Of a stretch of DNA of 50,540 nucleotides, positions 49,134 through 50,540 are shown one piece after another. Made by a program: the position numbers and the translations under genes. The stretch's first letter is position 1. Every line of letters begins with the position of its first letter. This DNA comes from Acidobacteriota bacterium (GTDB taxonomy: Bacteria; Acidobacteriota; JAAYUB01): contig JAFGRT010000063.1 of the NCBI GenBank assembly GCA_016935015.1, positions 1 to 50,540 of the forward strand, given 5' to 3'. The notes under the pieces are model-generated. The model did not search any database. It was not told the DNA's origin and saw only the letters and a program-made list of their open reading frames with translations.

Positions 49134-50540
49134 TCAGGCGCGGATGGTGCGGGTGGTCAGGGTGCCCGCCAGTATCTCGCGCTGGGGCCGGGTTGGCACA
49201 ATCTCTGCCGGATTCGGCAGCCGAACCTGGCCCGTGTCGATGGCCGAACGGAGATCACCGAATTCCTGCCGCAGGGTTCGGTCCAGGTCCTCGGTGCTCA
49301 GGCCGGGTGTCCGCACGGGCGTATAGCGCGGCAGCAGATCGTGGACGTCTCCCAGATTGACCGCCACGTTGAGTTGATGGCCGAACTGGGTGATGGCGGC
49401 CAGGGATGTACCGTCCATGAGGCCCCTCAGGAATCGGCTGCTGTCGCCGACGACGCCCAGTTCCTCCATCACCCGGCGGTCAAACGGGATGTTGGCCCGG
49501 GCGGGCTGCTCGTGCCGCCGCACCAGTTGTTCCACCACGTGATACAGGGTGTCACTGGTGAGAACCCGGAGGAAAGAGCCGCTCTGGGTGCTGGCGGGGA
49601 TGCTCTCCTCGATGGCTTGCTGCAACAAGGTTTTGTCGCCGCTGGTCTCCTTCAGGTGGGTCAGCAGCTTGACAAAATCCCCGCTGCGCAGATAGGCCAA
49701 GAAAACGCCGGCCGGGTGCAGCATGTCCAGCGTCTCCTGCAGAATGGGGCGGCGCAGCAGGTTGCCGGCGGATTGGGTCAGCTCGGCCAGCCCCTCCGTG
49801 AAGGCCGGCGCCGACAGGGTCCGGGTAAAGCGCTGCAGGCCCGCGCTGAACGCTTCGGCTCCGCTGTCCTCCGCCGACCCGGGTCCTTGGCGAAGTGCCT
49901 GCACCGCCTGCTGCAGGTGGGTAAAGGGTTCCGTCAACCGCGGCAGCGCCGGGTGCGAGTCCAGACGGGTGATCTCCCGGTCCAGCTGGTGCAAGCCTTC
50001 GACCAGCTTCGGGCCGGTCAGCAGGGTCTGGATCTCCATCCCCTGGCGGACAAGCTGCCGCACTTCCACGGCCTGGGGCCGGTGATCGTCCTGCAGCGCG
50101 GCATGCAGGCCTTCCAGCCGGCGCTGCCACTGGCCGTTGCCGAGCTGGTGGTGAAGACCCTCCAGGTGCCCGGCCAGTTCCTGCAAGACCGGTGCCCCGA
50201 CCGGATCGGACGTCTGGCGGACAACCTGCAGCAGGTGCTGCACGCTATTCGGCAGGCTGTTCTCTTGCCATGATTGGATGAATTTGGTCCCTTGTCGACT
50301 CAGACCGGACAGCTTGTCCAGGACATCGTCTACCGGTTCGGTCAGGGTGGGGATCTTTTCCGCGCCCGCCACACCGCCGCGCAGTCCGGTGAGGACCGCC
50401 GCTAGGTCGAGGGCCAGTTCCCGGCCGGTGTGATGCAGCTCGGGCACCATGCCGGTGAGCCGCGGCAGCACGGTGGATAGAGTCTCCCAGCCCTGTTCTA
50501 GCAGTTTCACCGTCGGCGCCGGTGGGGGTGGGAAAAGGGA
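49134..50540 (-). CDS. Unrecognised, largely alpha-helical protein (5' end outside window)
   Basis: The frame is open from the right window edge to the stop at 49134, at least 468 residues. The apparent GTG at 50508-50510 is probably internal, because the open frame continues upstream with a Pro-rich stretch PPPPAP. The sequence is dominated by amphipathic helices with Leu/Gln/His (for example LQELAGHLEGLHHQLGN and LLTHLKETSGDKTLLQQAIEE). No signal, membrane helix or catalytic motif is recognised. Strong GC bias at third codon positions supports this strand over the open plus-strand frame opposite. It might be a coiled-coil or scaffold protein; I do not assign a function. Confidence 0.6.
   Translation of the reverse strand, partial: SLFPPPPAPTVKLLEQGWETLSTVLPRLTGMVPELHHTGRELALDLAAVLTGLRGGVAGAEKIPTLTEPVDDVLDKLSGLSRQGTKFIQSWQENSLPNSVQHLLQVVRQTSDPVGAPVLQELAGHLEGLHHQLGNGQWQRRLEGLHAALQDDHRPQAVEVRQLVRQGMEIQTLLTGPKLVEGLHQLDREITRLDSHPALPRLTEPFTHLQQAVQALRQGPGSAEDSGAEAFSAGLQRFTRTLSAPAFTEGLAELTQSAGNLLRRPILQETLDMLHPAGVFLAYLRSGDFVKLLTHLKETSGDKTLLQQAIEESIPASTQSGSFLRVLTSDTLYHVVEQLVRRHEQPARANIPFDRRVMEELGVVGDSSRFLRGLMDGTSLAAITQFGHQLNVAVNLGDVHDLLPRYTPVRTPGLSTEDLDRTLRQEFGDLRSAIDTGQVRLPNPAEIVPTRPQREILAGTLTTRTIRA

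Overview
This window comes from a GC-rich Gram-negative bacterium. It carries a TonB-dependent receptor, an OmpA-family protein, lipoproteins with lipoboxes and an outer-membrane DUF5916 protein. The mix of a carboxypeptidase-regulatory-like TonB receptor, a secreted TPR-CHAT protein, DUF5916, multiheme cytochromes and oxygen-independent HemN fits a respiring anaerobe or facultative anaerobe. An Acidobacteriota-like lineage is my best guess, but no marker gene in the window settles it.

Layout. 1-2630 (minus) is a three-gene operon: a cytoplasmic substrate-binding-like protein, a SIMIBI-type GTPase and a soluble ABC ATPase cut by the window edge. Two of these share a DUF1858-like N-terminal module. 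A perfect FNR/CRP-type palindrome precedes the operon. Divergent from it (plus) are an Rrf2 regulator with three cysteines, an octaheme hydroxylamine-oxidoreductase-like cytochrome, a NapC/NirT-like multiheme quinol dehydrogenase and a double flavodoxin-type iron-sulfur flavoprotein. 7900-18218 (minus) holds two SDR proteins, a secreted TPR-CHAT protein, FetB/FetA-like ABC transporter subunits and a TonB-dependent receptor. 18650-22823 (plus) holds a double-HD (HD-GYP) protein, a PpiC-type lipoprotein and three unrecognised genes.

22941-25805 is an accessory segment. It has a complete IS630-type element (29-bp inverted repeats, TA duplication, twice-frameshifted transposase), an AT-richer gene for a secreted protein, and five copies of the 18-mer GTGACARAGCCTGGCACC on both sides of these two. 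25806-32424 holds a GT28/MGDG-synthase-like glycosyltransferase, a small unknown protein, a DUF5916 protein and a secreted M1 metallopeptidase.

32567-44563 (minus) is a compact, mostly overlapping heme operon: hemE-hemN-hemH-hemY-hemA-hemC-hemD-hemL, then a histidine kinase and response regulator, then hemB. It covers every step from glutamyl-tRNA to protoheme and would serve the cytochromes encoded at the other end of the window. After it come arfB, an OmpA-family protein and a CDP-alcohol phosphatidyltransferase/GtrA pair behind a near-consensus promoter that overlaps an inverted repeat.

The most striking feature is at 47899-49023. A DUF1573 lipoprotein reading frame is interrupted by one in-frame TGA exactly where the first Cys of the family's C-G-C motif belongs, and a 7-bp hairpin follows 13 nt downstream. 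I read it as a selenoprotein. The window ends inside an unrecognised helical protein.
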